Assembly (NCBI GenBank): GCA_022606425.2
Contig: JAHDVF020000864.1
Location: forward strand, 434,001 to 498,000
Source: Lepidostoma basale
Lineage: Eukaryota; Arthropoda; Insecta; Trichoptera; Lepidostomatidae
DNA length: 64,000 nucleotides
Reading direction: 5' to 3'
The notes beneath the pieces were generated by a model, which saw only the letters and a program-made list of their open reading frames with translations, made no database searches and was not told the origin of the DNA. Positions 52,573-62,650 of this stretch are shown piece by piece (position 1 is the first letter of the stretch; every line of letters begins with the position of its first letter). Position numbers and translations under genes: made by a program.

Positions 52573-53052
52573 TTAATAAAAATTGCACTTTGTATTTATG
52601 GCGTCGTTAAACTGGGTGTTAATGCTGTCGTAAAAAATCAAAACATAGAACGTTGTCGCACGCTTCAATAACAGCCCCCGTAAAGCAACCGGGATAATAT
52701 CAGGGCTTGGCTCGTTATTCCGGTTTGTATGGTAAAACTTTATCTCTAAGTCTGAAAATTTCCTAAAGACCTCTCGTAGGGGAGTAAGTGGCCGCAAGCC
52801 GCGCTGGCTCCTGCCTGCGGTACAATAAGTATAAAACAGTGCGATTGATGGAGACTGCTCCGTGAGATTAGGTCCCCCTCCCTCCCCGCCCGCACCATCG
52901 CAAATGTCGAGGACTGACGCCTCCGTAATGAAAAACAAGAAATGACTTATCGATCTTAAAAGGCCCGTCGTGCCAAATGTGCCATCATCTAAAACCCTTA
53001 GGCTAGAAAATAGCAGATCGTTTATTTTTATTGCCAACCCTTTTTTACACAT
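52573..53052 (-). other. 159-codon unassigned frame over a GC-rich block
   Basis: The minus strand is open for 159 codons, from MCKKGLAIKINDLLFSS to an end rich in N/D/F. The central part (AGGEGGGPNLTEQSPSIALF, TAGRSQRGLRPLTPLREVF) lies over a GC-rich island at 52660-52940. No domain, signal peptide or splice support. It could be a real exon, but a chance frame across a conserved non-coding block is at least as likely. Confidence 0.3.
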
Positions 53053-54944
53053 GTATATAAATATTTATTATTTATCACCGATGTTAGTAAACGTTAACCC
53101 GTAATACGGTTTAATGTTTTCCACCGTTTAACATCACGATCTAAGGGACTTTGTCCTATATGAGAGCTCTAATATTTGAAGGGCACTTACATGGCAAAGA
53201 ATGAACGAATAAGATTGATGCACACTGAAATCCCTCATTTTGTTCAATCACTTGTAATATGATTAGACAGGAACTATGATAATATAAAGGTAACACTTGC
53301 GTGCATCCCATACAAACTGTATTTGCCTGAATAATGTCTGCCTGTGTGATTTATTAAATTTGATCAGATACATAAAGAAATCATTACCCTTTTATAAATT
53401 ATTTTACTGAACAGGACCAACTATTTGGTGAATTTTTTATGATATTTTATGCTAATATCCAAACTCAGTTTGTATTTATATAGATACACCATCGATATGT
53501 ATCGTTCATCGAGTAGTGATATAATATATCATATTATTATTCAAATCAGACATACAAATTCAACTCATCACCAGTAATATTGGAATTGAGCTGCAACTCT
53601 CGTGGGATCTCATTGACCTGTTGTGATGAATCCATAAATATTGAAATAATGGGAATATTGATCTAGACGTTTGTCGAACATGCATGTTACGTGCAGTTTT
53701 TCCGGTTTTTTGCTTGGTGAAGTGATTTTTCCTTATTGATAAATCGCGGTTCTTTAAATCAATTTGAATTGCTATTTCATTTCATAGCCAACATTGATTC
53801 AAGTTTCACGGAGTGCTAAGCACACAAACTCCCAATAAAAAGTACTCCTAGCAATGCGCTAAATCTCTTGATCCTCTTTTAGTAATCCTTCCGCGAAAAT
53901 AAACGACTGCAGCTCTATTACCAGGACTAAGTTGTAAATTATCCCCGGGGATTATTCACGCTTATACATGGCAAAGAATTGGCCAACTACTTCCACTTGC
54001 TTCCGATAATTCCGCGTAGGTAAAACGGGATTTCACGGAGATTTCAGTTAAGCTCTCCTTTATTCCACAATTCAATTCCGTGTTCACCGAAATGTATAAT
54101 TTCTCTGAAATATAGTGCATCTCCGCGGATAGATATAAAATTTTACTTTTTTCCTTGGCGAGGCAATCTGCAAAGTTTCAGAGCGCACTTTTTATTTCAA
54201 CAGAAGTTAGTTTCTGGATTTATAAAGCAATTTTATCTTTTTAAAACTCAAACCTATTTAAAACTTAATAATCTGTTTATAGTGGAACTGCGAAGTTGAT
54301 GCATTTTTTTGCTAAATTGTTTGAATGAAGCTGCTTTAGAAACTTTTCACATTTCTCTCTCTGCTGACTTCATAACATAATATTATTTATCTTCACAGCC
54401 TAATGTGTTTCGGCAAGAATCGCATTATTTTAAAATTAGTATGTATTAGCAAGCATGTTTGTATTAAAATTTATTGCTAAAATGTTTTCGAAACTTTTTT
54501 TAAGAAACGATCGATCGTTGAAGAAAAAAAAAACATTCCGCCTCGTTTTGTTCCGTTCTCGCCTTATTCTTCAATCGTTCTGTGAAAAAGGAAATAATAT
54601 TAAAGAATGATTCATGGCCTATAGCTGCCGTATTCGTTCCAGGTGTTTTATTACGGACGTTTGTTGAATTTTAATGCTCTACGATTTATTTAAGTCTCAT
54701 GGGCAACCGAATATTCCCATTATGTACTTTATTCTAAACTTTACTCGGTACACAGATTTCATCATTACTCATTCGGTCCTTCTATCCGGAGTCTCGGTGA
54801 AATATTCCCGGAGACAGTGAGTGAGATCAGCTTTTTATTAAAAAGCTATTTAAGTAAGCGGATGGTAGATAGGTCATATTTCGTTCTCAACAACCCCTCA
54901 CTTGCTTATCACCATCAATTCAAGACACGAAATGGTGTTCTAGT
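53053..54944. other. Mixed non-coding DNA with two GC-richer patches
   Basis: 53790-54190 (CTATTACCAGGACTAAGTTG, ATTATCCCCGGGGATTATTC) and 54600-54840 (CTATCCGGAGTCTCGGTG) are GC-richer, candidate conserved elements. The rest is AT-rich with nothing recognised. Confidence 0.35.
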
Positions 54945-55345
54945 GGCGATCCTTGTGTATGGAAGTGAAACATGGAACCAGCAGAAGAAGCATTAAAGTA
55001 GAAAAAAAAGATTTCTCAGACGAGTGTTTGATAAATATGTATTGTATATGATAGATGTAATATGCAAATATTAAAAGTGAAGAAAGTGTTACGTACAAAA
55101 AAAAATTATGTCGTTAACATGGTTTGGACACATGTAAATAATGAATGAAGAAAAAATTGGTGAACAAAATATACGTCAACGATGTAAACGGAACAAGAAA
55201 CAATCAAATCGATCAACTATTAAATATCGCACACGCGAGAAATCGGAGAAATCGACGTGCGTGCATTACACGATATATGAATGTAAAGGAATCACGAGAA
55301 GTCAGGAAACAACATTGTGGCTTTTAATTCTATCTGCCTACCCCT
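54945..55345 (+). mobile_element. LINE 3' part, TTAG family, copy 15
   Basis: Starts LVAILVYGSETWNQQKK and runs through MNEEKIGEQN/VNKIYVNDVNGTRN, then ARNRRNRRACITRYMNVKES and LSAYPL. The end of the LINE is replaced at 55346 by SINE S7, and the (TTAG)n tail reappears after it (TTATTAGTTAGTAAA at about 55425). Confidence 0.8.
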
Positions 55346-55416
55346 TAAAGACAGTGTGACAAGCATTTCGGTGTGGCAGTCATATCTCTGGCCGCTCGAA
55401 GGTCACGAAGGTCGCC
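55346..55416 (-). mobile_element. tRNA-derived SINE, copy S7 (internally deleted)
   Basis: AAAGACAGTGTGACAAGC then TTCGGTGTGGCAGTCAT and CTCGAAGGTCACGAAGGTCG match SINE body and head on the minus strand, with most of the B-box region deleted. It sits within the end of LINE copy 15. Confidence 0.65.
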
Positions 55417-55599
55417 ATTATTATTAGTTAGTAAAATCAAATATTCCAACACGACGCAGTATCATTAGTTTAAACATAATCCTTCGTGATGTTTTAGTAA
55501 GTTAGTGTTATTGTTTTGGTTAGGGAACGCGGTGCCATTTGTTTGATAGTGTGCCCAAGTTTACCTGAAGGTTTCACACAAGCTATTCCAAATTAAGTT

Positions 55600-55910
55600 T
55601 TCCAAGTCACGGATACGAGTGTTTGCCGAGTCCTGTGCTGGGACGCTATAACTAGGCGCGAGTAAGCGCCTACCCGTCGCCCATACCTCCACAGCCTCCA
55701 CGTATTCGGATAAAGGTGCGCGTTAATTCCCCGCGAGTTATCTCGGTTTACTGCGGATTCCTTTACGAAGTGTCTCGATCCGACCGCCCTAACAATGGAT
55801 CGTAGTTATAATTCAAAACGTCAACAAGAACCATAAACACGAGCCGGGATCCGGGCAACCGCCATCCATCAATAATCTCTTTCGGAAATCCCAAATTTCA
55901 CTCAGACGAA
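55600..55910. promoter_or_regulatory. GC-rich conserved-element candidate
   Basis: CGCGAGTAAGCGCCTACCCG, CATACCTCCACAGCCTCCAC, CACGAGCCGGGATCCGGGC. No frame or repeat. Confidence 0.35.
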
Positions 55911-56039
55911 TGGAGTTCACCCAGATATTGATGTATTTATTTTAATCATGTTAAATATTATAACGTATTGTATTTCGCTAGTGCCGGTAGGGTTTGCCTT
56001 TTCCGCGATTTTGGACTGTTATGAAAGTAAAATTAATAC

Positions 56040-56220
56040 GTGTCGATAAATCAGCGTTGTTCCGGAAGAAATATTGTTCCGTCGGACGTGTACCCGGAGA
56101 GCTTTGAAAGGGTTGAAGCGGCCTCCTTGGGGGACCACCGGATCGCCGATGTATTTAGATATATCTTTTACTTTTTGCGTGTTAGCATGACACATTCATT
56201 GTTTCATTTTTTATATCTAG
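56040..56220 (+). promoter_or_regulatory. Second ratchet point, upstream half: 3' splice site
   Basis: GTTTCATTTTTTATATCTAG (AG at 56219-56220) is a good acceptor. A GC-rich block precedes it (GTCGGACGTGTACCCGGAGA, GGGGGACCACCGGATCGCC), resembling the block before the 13.5-kb site. Confidence 0.6.
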
Positions 56221-56270
56221 GTAAGACGTATGTACTCTTGAAACTTCCGCATTAAAAAAACCTCAGGAGA
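56221..56270 (+). promoter_or_regulatory. Second ratchet point, downstream half: regenerated 5' splice site
   Basis: GTAAGACGTATGT follows the acceptor with no exon between (CTAG|GTAAGA). Joining an upstream exon here would recreate AG|GTAAGA, close to the donor consensus. Confidence 0.6.
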
Positions 56271-56464
56271 CTCGTGTGAACGATATACTAGATTATTTAT
56301 CTATACACCTATCTGCCATAAAAAGGACGAACCTTGTTTTAAGAAGGGAAGATATTTGACCTTACCTAATAAATTTAATTTTCTAATCATAAGAAGTCGT
56401 GTAGAAGGTAAATATAACTGAAAATGACACATTTTTGTATTCTATTTTAACATGTCCCGAAATA

Positions 56465-56655
56465 TGTTAATGGAATGGAGACCTCGTGAAGATAAAAGTG
56501 AAGAGGGAGACTCTCAAACGATAGTCTGATGATGTAAGGAGAATTTCTGATGACTTGATGCAGAAAGCACAAGACAGAAATGTATGGAGGAGTATGGGGA
56601 AGGTCTATAACAAGCGGTGGACAGAATTGGCTGTATAATAAGAAGATGAAATCCC
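56465..56655 (+). mobile_element. LINE C-terminal end, + orientation
   Basis: + strand reads WRPREDKSKRETLKR, stop, SDDVRRISDDLMQKAQDRNV, WRSMGKVYNKRWTELAV, then AATAAGAAGATGAAATCC. This is the ending ..WRDDIRKVAGDWMRKAQDR..W...EAYVQQWTE of many insect LINEs. Frames nearly intact apart from one stop. Confidence 0.75.
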
Positions 56656-56744
56656 AAAATTGATGGTAAACTCATAAATCATTATTAATGAAAAGATTTT
56701 AAATATATATTTACAAGGTATGTAATTGCTTACTTATCAGCCGT

Positions 56745-56975
56745 TTGTCGTACACCGCTGAACTTAGGTCTCTCCCAAAGCACGCCACTGCTCCCCTCCA
56801 CCGCCACTTTCTTCCATCCAGGTCCAGCAATCCTTATAAAATCATTGATCCAGCGGGCAGGGAGAACGTCCAACTCGACTGAATCCTGTTCGCGTTTTCT
56901 ACTCAAGGATCCGTCTCCCCCATCGGCCGTCGGTCCTCCGCCACTTAAGCCCGCCTATCCTTATTAAATATGTCT
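56745..56975 (-). mobile_element. LINE C-terminal end, minus orientation
   Basis: Minus strand reads LPARWINDFIRIAGPGWKKV, then AVEGSSGVLWERPKFSGVR and QTA. The module matches RPPARWTDDIVKVAGxxWMxxAxxRxxW. 5' of it are GC-rich codons matching RRRQSR-type sequence. Adjacent to family R copy R2. Confidence 0.65.
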
Positions 56976-56983
56976 TATTTTTC

Positions 56984-57345
56984 TTCTTCAGCGTGTTGTG
57001 GCCATCCACTCCTGGACGTAGGCCTTCTCTCGTATTTTCCACTCCCTTCTATCCTAAGCAATCGTATCCAGGCACTTCCCGCACTCTTTCGGATATCGTC
57101 GCGCTAACGAAACTGTAAGCACCCAACTCTACGCTTTGCCGTTTTCGGGTACCAACACAGCAGTCGCCTTGTCCACTTTTCATCTGGTTCACGAACAACG
57201 TGTCCCGCCCAACACCACTTCGGAGACTTTTGTCCTGGCTCGTATGTCCTCATGTCTGACTCTGTCCCGCAAGCAGAATAATGTCCAACATGGCTCTCTC
57301 CATTGTTCTCCGTGTGGCTCTCAGCTTGTTGGCACATTTTTGTGA
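56984..57345 (-). mobile_element. LINE C-terminal fragment, family R, copy R2, (GAA) tail
   Basis: Minus frames: EQWREPCWTLFCLRDRVRHE, DIRARTKVSEVV, CWAGHVVREPDEKWTRRLLC, WYPKTAKRRVG, CLDTIA, DRREWKIREKAYVQEWMA, then a short GAAGAA tail. Frame changes near 57230 and 57100. Homologous to R1. Its 5' end is caught up in the 162-bp tandem repeat. Confidence 0.8.
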
Positions 57346-57660
57346 CATTATCACAATGTCACAATTAATTATGTATTATTACGCTTACATTTTGATCTTC
57401 ATATTATCTATTATCTTGTAATTATCTTCACATAAGTGAATGATGCCCAGCATGGCTCTTTCCATTGCTCTCCGTGTGGCTCTCAGCTTGTTGGCACATT
57501 TTTGTGACATTATCACAATGTCACAAATAATTATGTATTACACTTACATTTTGATCTTCATATTAACTATTATCCTGTAATTATCTTCACATAAGTGTAT
57601 TCCGATATTTTACCTTTATCTTCATATGAAATGTTATTCTATAATTATCTTAAAATAAAT
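57281..57660. repeat. Tandem repeat, period 162 bp, about 2.4 units
   Basis: Unit 1 starts at 57281 (ATGTCCAACATGGCTCTCTC), unit 2 at 57443 (ATGCCCAGCATGGCTCTTTC). A partial third (about 57605-57665) keeps only the last third (TTATCTTCATATGAAATGTT). Each unit holds about 60 bp of family R LINE code plus about 100 bp of AT-rich flank containing TGTGACATTATCACAATGTC, itself a palindrome. The array ends right at the GC-rich first-exon block. Confidence 0.8.
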
Positions 57661-57679
57661 GTACTCCGAACGTACAATT

Positions 57680-58094
57680 AAATACAGTCTGAATCTCGGC
57701 GGGAGATTGGCGCGTGCGCCCCCGCGGGTCGGAGGGCGGCGCGAGCCCCGCACCCCGCGCCAGTCGCCCGCCTACGAGCGCCGTCCTCCGCCCCACGTCC
57801 CAGCTACACTCCGCACTCAATCCGATTCGCACCGCCTAGCGCCCCGCAAGCCCGCGCCGGCCTACCTCCTTCGCCGGAAGAATGCAACGCGAGTGCCTGC
57901 AATAGTGACAGCGACCACCGATTATTCATTGTCACTAATGATTTTAGATTCTTCAATTGTGAGTTTGGTGTTGTTTTGATTGAAAGCTATTGTGATTATA
58001 GTGTGTACGTGAAAGTTTTTTTTTATGTTTTGAAAATGAAATGATCACGTGTGATGTTAGCTGTTAGCCCTATCCGTGGGCCCTGGCTAGTGTG
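57680..58094 (+). promoter_or_regulatory. CpG-rich promoter / 5' UTR of neural-cadherin-like first exon
   Basis: About 220 bp of the highest GC and CpG density in the window (CCCCGCGGGTCGGAGGGCGG, CGCCAGTCGCCCGCCTACG) gives way to a T-rich leader, ending in a coding start at 58095. The open frames across it (57659-57979 + and 57650-57832 -) are compositional, R/P-rich and unsupported. The transcription start cannot be placed exactly. It is not excluded that the coding part is an internal exon with an acceptor at 58066-58067 (GTTAG|CCC), though the pyrimidine tract there is poor. Confidence 0.5.
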
Positions 58095-58146
58095 ATGCTT
58101 GACCCGCTTAAGATCTTTTGGGTTCTCACCAATAGCACTTATTTAG
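58095..58146 (+). CDS. CadN: Candidate neural-cadherin N-terminal exon
   Basis: ATG 58095 opens MLDPLKIFWVLTNSTYL plus a split G, followed by a strong donor TTTAG|GTGAGT at 58147 (phase 1). From memory, insect neural cadherin contains LKILWVLTNSTYL followed by V-T-K-F-V-R-I-G. V is GTN, so the split G fits exactly. Neural cadherin is a large calcium-dependent adhesion protein of neurons, and its gene has very long introns. The in-frame stop at 58065-58067 upstream supports a start here, giving a shorter N-terminus than the canonical protein. The next exon is not in the remaining 5.9 kb. Recognition rests on 17 residues and recall, so an alignment is decisive. Confidence 0.55.
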
Positions 58147-59848
58147 GTGAGTTAAACGATTAAAGACAATTTATTGATTTTTTATATCAGATATCGATGA
58201 ATTACTTACACACAAATTCTGAACGTGTTTAACTTTTGATTTTAAATCAATAAACTCTGTTAATGTCTGCAACTTGGAATAAATTACTATCAAGTTTTCC
58301 TATCTCTGTCCCGTATCGATCCCGGCAATATGATTAATGATTACCACGTAATAATATTACGTATGTTTTGATTCCGACTCCAATAAGTTTTCCAGTTTGC
58401 CGTAACTTTCACTAATTTCAGACTGAAATTCTGCTATTCCTCTTCCGATTTTTCTGCTGATTCCCTACGTTTGTTTATTCCTGAAAAAAGTTATATCTAT
58501 TTGCGATTCCATTATTTCCTTTGGGGTTGATAATCTAGCGCTATGAACCTAACAATGAGAATGCTTAAATAACTTTTAGTACTTGACGCAAATAGTCATC
58601 TATATAGTAATTTATTACCGGGTTTTACCGCCCATCGCGGTAAAGTCGAGTTCCTATTTATTTTTCTATTCTTGTTTGCGAACTTTTTTTCAATTCATTT
58701 CCACAGTTACAGTTTCCTTTTTTCCCAAGTTGCAACCATCATTTTCCTTTTATTTTTTCTGTAAAACGAGATGTTAATTACGACAAACCATTAAAATTTC
58801 ATAATAAGCGGAATGTCGGAAATTTTATCCGTTTGCCGAATTTTATTATGCTTGAGTTGATTCTGAAAACACTCTTAAATGAATATATTTCATATTTTAC
58901 ATATATTGTAAAAGGGTATTTAATTTAGGAATATTGTTTAGTCATTCTAATTTTATGTGCGTTCAACATTAAGAAACAATGTTTTTAAACCTGCGAAGAA
59001 AGCTTTATTTATTTTTTTAACAGAAAATTTCAGCTCCAAAAGTTTAAACCTCTGATGTATTTACAAGGCCTCGAGCCTGTTACAATTTTCACCAGTTTTT
59101 CCTGTTTTGTGTGGCAGTTATTTAAGTTGATTAAAGTTACAGTTCTCTGCGGAGTATTTGATTACAACAATATTATGTTTTGTTAAATAAGCCCCCTTTG
59201 GTACGGAGCAATGGCGACATCAATGGTAACATTATACGTTTTCACGAAAATGCGAAAGTCTATTTGACTAACTTTTTTAATATAAAATTCCTCATACGCG
59301 CGGTGTGTGTTAAGTCTTGTTTTCAGTTTCGAGCCGAAAAAGTTTCAAAATTGAAATTCGGATGTCTAGAATCTGTTAGAGCTCGTGTCAGAGAAAATAT
59401 GATGTCTTTTGATGTCGCATTTTCGAATACTCTTATATTCCTCATCACAAAAATTTTCGTGTAACTGATATTAATTAATTCTTACCAAGCAAGAATTTAT
59501 TTCTTTCATGCGGCGTAATGTTCTGGAAGTGCCTAAAGAGGAGCTCACAGGAAATTTGCGTTAATTTATTATTCATCTCTATTATTAACTCTATTCATGT
59601 AATTATCGATAATACTTGACAGTATTCAGATTTCGTAATTTCATTCGAAATCAAAATCAATATATTTCTAACCATGAACAACTTTATCTTCACCTAAGTA
59701 GTAATTCACTATTCAATTGTGCTTTGAATAAAATTCTTATTCTTCTCAGTCGTATTCCTCATGATTGACGATAGTCTAAGTCGTATTTCTTATGATTATT
59801 GAGGGACATATCCATCCTGTAAACTATTGACCATGGCACGCCATACGC
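58147..59848. other. Intron sequence after the donor
   Basis: AT-rich. Frames at 58583-58777 and 59180-59464 have no domain. No acceptor followed by V-T-K-F coding was found. Confidence 0.35.
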
Positions 59849-59851
59849 TCA

Positions 59852-60206
59852 TCGTCACCTGAGAGTAAGAAGGTTCCAACTGACAAAAGTAAAAAGCTGA
59901 GAAAAATTAAGTCAAAGTTTTGTTGGTTTCGGGTGTGTATCTTGGAATAAAGGGGTTTTATTCCAATTTCCAGAGATTCTTTTACCGAGAAACGTGTAAA
60001 TTTTGTCTGGCAACAGTTGGAATAATAAAGTTCTAAGTTTAAATGAATCTTCTTCAGTGAATCGGGTGTTTTGAATGATCAAAATGACGATACTATTACA
60101 TGTTTTTTTTTAATTGTACGTATAGATAAGGTTAGTAAGAACCCTTTTCACGAAAAAAAAGCCAAATGTGAAATTTTGTTAGTTGGAACCCTCTTACTCT
60201 CAGGTG
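59852..60206. mobile_element. MITE with about 36-bp terminal inverted repeats
   Basis: CGTCACCTGAGAGTAAGAAG GTTCCAACTGACAAAA at 59852-59888 is mirrored by TTTTGTTAGTTGGAACC, CTCTTACTCTCAGGTGACG at 60170-60206, with 2 mismatches. The interior is about 280 bp without coding capacity. A target duplication is not obvious. Probably a non-autonomous DNA transposon. Confidence 0.7.
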
Positions 60207-60346
60207 ACGTCATGTCACTCGTCATTCTCCAGGCTGCAGCTAATGAGGGGCCAGTTAGCGCTCTGATTTAATCGGACCAGCGTCTTGGTAATCGTAATTG
60301 TGGTCGCTTTCCATCTAATTTGCTGATCTTTTCAAGGTTGTCTCTC

Positions 60347-60814
60347 CTAAATAAGATTCTTCTTCTTCTTCTTCTTTTGATAGATCTGACGATCTGTGAC
60401 ACAGTAATCATGTCTCGTGGGATGATGAGGTCCAGCTGTCCTTCCATCTCTTAAGCGCTCTTCCAGGTGGGCGGTGTCGGAGGAGATTTCATAAGCGGCT
60501 GTATATGCGAGTCTGTCATTATCCATTCGGTTTACATGGTCCCTCCGGTATCTTCTTCTGGATCTACTCCACCGAACGATATCCTCTATTTCGCAAGTTT
60601 TTTTTATATCTGCTTTGCGGACACGATCTCGGAGAGTTTTTCCAGTTATTGATCTTAGAACCTTCATCTCAGATGTTCTTAGTAGACCCGTGGTTCGCAC
60701 AGTGTCGGCCCGCGTCTCTACAGCGTACGTCATGATAGGTCGCACGCATGTCTTATAAATTCTGAGCTTGCTGTCTATACGCATGTGCTTGTTCTTCCGG
60801 ACTAAATTATACAT
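60347..60814 (-). mobile_element. LINE C-terminus with (GAA)n tail, copy G8 (open frame)
   Basis: 155 codons uninterrupted. KLRIYKTCVRPIMTYAVETR (about 17-36) is the block after the catalytic domain, then SEMKVLRSITGKTLRDRVRK (48-67), EDIVRWSRSRRRYRRDHVNR (77-96), MDNDRLAYTA and a C-terminus that runs KKKKKK into the AAG microsatellite. The catalytic domain and endonuclease are absent. A relatively young 5'-truncated copy, homologous to G4. Confidence 0.85.
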
Positions 60815-60979
60815 GATTAACTCAAAACATTATTATTATTTCGATTTTGTTGTACCTACTTATTATCCATATAGTTACAATATTAAATAACAAATTATTT
60901 TTCTTTTGTACATTCCTACTATCGTAAGTTAACGCTTGAAACTGTATTCAAGATTAATGTTGGCATGCAAAAAGCGTTT

Positions 60980-61050
60980 TTTTTTATTCGAGATGTTAAT
61001 GGTACTCTCTTGTCCCCCGTCTGTTCGGGGAAACGTGACGATGCCTTAGT
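60980..61050 (+). mobile_element. Possible TTAG-family remnant, copy 17
   Basis: CGAGATGTTAATGGTACTCT (RDVNGTL) is fused to LSPVCSGKRDDALVI, echoing DVNGTRN...LSAYPFGE..WLV of the family with the middle deleted. Suggestive only. Confidence 0.3.
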
Positions 61051-62359
61051 TATCGCTGCGCGTGTCATTGTAAAAGCAGTTGTTTGTACCCCGAAATCTT
61101 CCGCACAAAAAATGAAGACCCTCTTCAGTGATTATCCAACCTGGTTCACCATGCGCGCTGCTACGAAATATGTTCTCTCTTATGGATACGACTTAATTGC
61201 GTTACCTAATGAGTGTGAAACTTAATTGAGCATGTTAATTATAACATATTTTGATCATTGCGTTAACCGTTGTCATCACTTCCTGCTGGTTTAATTACCA
61301 CATCAAACGTTTCGTCGCATATGAAACATTGCTAATATTATATTTTAAATTACTTGTAAGAGATTCTTGAATTATTTTTCTCGGTCAACGAGATATTATA
61401 ACAATATTCTTTATTATTCAAGTAAGGGTACATCTCCTTAACAATCCCGTATCACAATAATCTCTTTGACAATATTCAGTCCTTCGTTGTAAGGCTTGTA
61501 GGTACAGAGAGTATAATGCATAAGTTACATAATAACTCATATGTGTAATCTTCAATTTGGTTATGTTATAAAAAAAAACTATTAATATGTTAATAAACCT
61601 AACTATGAAATATTTTTGCTCATTTTATTTTACTCCAATGAGATAATACAAACATAACCAAAGATGAAGACTCGCTTAGATAATATATAAAACCATAAAA
61701 CATGCTCAATATAAACTTTGATCATAAAAGAGAATGAAGAAAAGAAAATATAGAAACAAAAATAAATAAATCACGTTGATTTCCAACAAGGGTTACAAAC
61801 TTGATGACATGGGTTTTATGGTATTGTTTCTATTATAGTAATACTAGGTTGGCTAATATATTGTTTTATCACGCTTAATGAATGACAATCAAGTTGTTGA
61901 TATATGTATAAAACTTTAGAACTCCTCTTAAAATGAGAACTGAAATTATTGTGTGTTAAATATGTTAATATCGCGGTATACATTTTATTGTTATGAAATG
62001 CTTGACTCTTCAGTGCGCATATACCGAAAAACTCAAGAGTTAATACATATTTTTTTAATATTGTAATATGGCATTCTTGCGTACTGTTATCAAATTTCTT
62101 TTCATCCCTTATATGTGGATAAAAAATATTTGGTTAAATTATAACTAGATCGACTACTCTCGCACAACACCAAACTAAAACGGCTCATGTTTCGCTAAAA
62201 AAACGCTTCATTAATTGGTTTTAGATACGATACAAGCCAACTGTTACATTTTGCGATCTCTACTTGAGTAACTTTTTTATTCTAAGGTAACAATTGTAGC
62301 TGAAAAAACGCGAATGTTAACATTTTTTATCCAAAGGTGGTTTAGTAAAAAAAAAGTAC
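61051..62359. other. Mostly AT-rich stretch
   Basis: 61050-61210 is slightly GC-richer. The remainder holds nothing recognised. Confidence 0.35.
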
Positions 62360-62650
62360 TTCTATTCGTTAAAAAAGAAGGCAATCATTTACCGCACCTT
62401 GGGCGGCTATTTCGCGTCACCGCAGCGCTCATAATCGCTTTTTATTTCCTTTGCCCTCGCTTCCGAGGCAAACACGCCTCTTTGTTCTGGCTTACCCCTT
62501 TTTGCAGTTGACTCTAGAGGACCTGAGAATTATTTAACTCCGGCGCCTGATTATGGGGTCAGGTGTTGGCCGAGCGCGGTGGGCCGCTGCCCAGTCGCCA
62601 TTATCCCGAGTCTCGTCGAAATTTGTCCCGAACCTCCTGCGATTGTCTAT
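62360..62650. promoter_or_regulatory. GC-rich conserved-element candidate
   Basis: TACCGCACCTTGGGCGGC, GGCCGAGCGCGGTGGGCCGC and CTCCGGCGCCTGATTATGGG. Overlapping short frames (62314-62511, 62553-62735, 62563-62772) disagree in frame and show no domain. Confidence 0.35.

Noticed and set aside
57659..57979. 106-codon R/P-rich frame as a protein
   Set aside because: Frame openness follows from CpG-rich composition. The opposite strand is open too. It fits better as promoter and 5' UTR.
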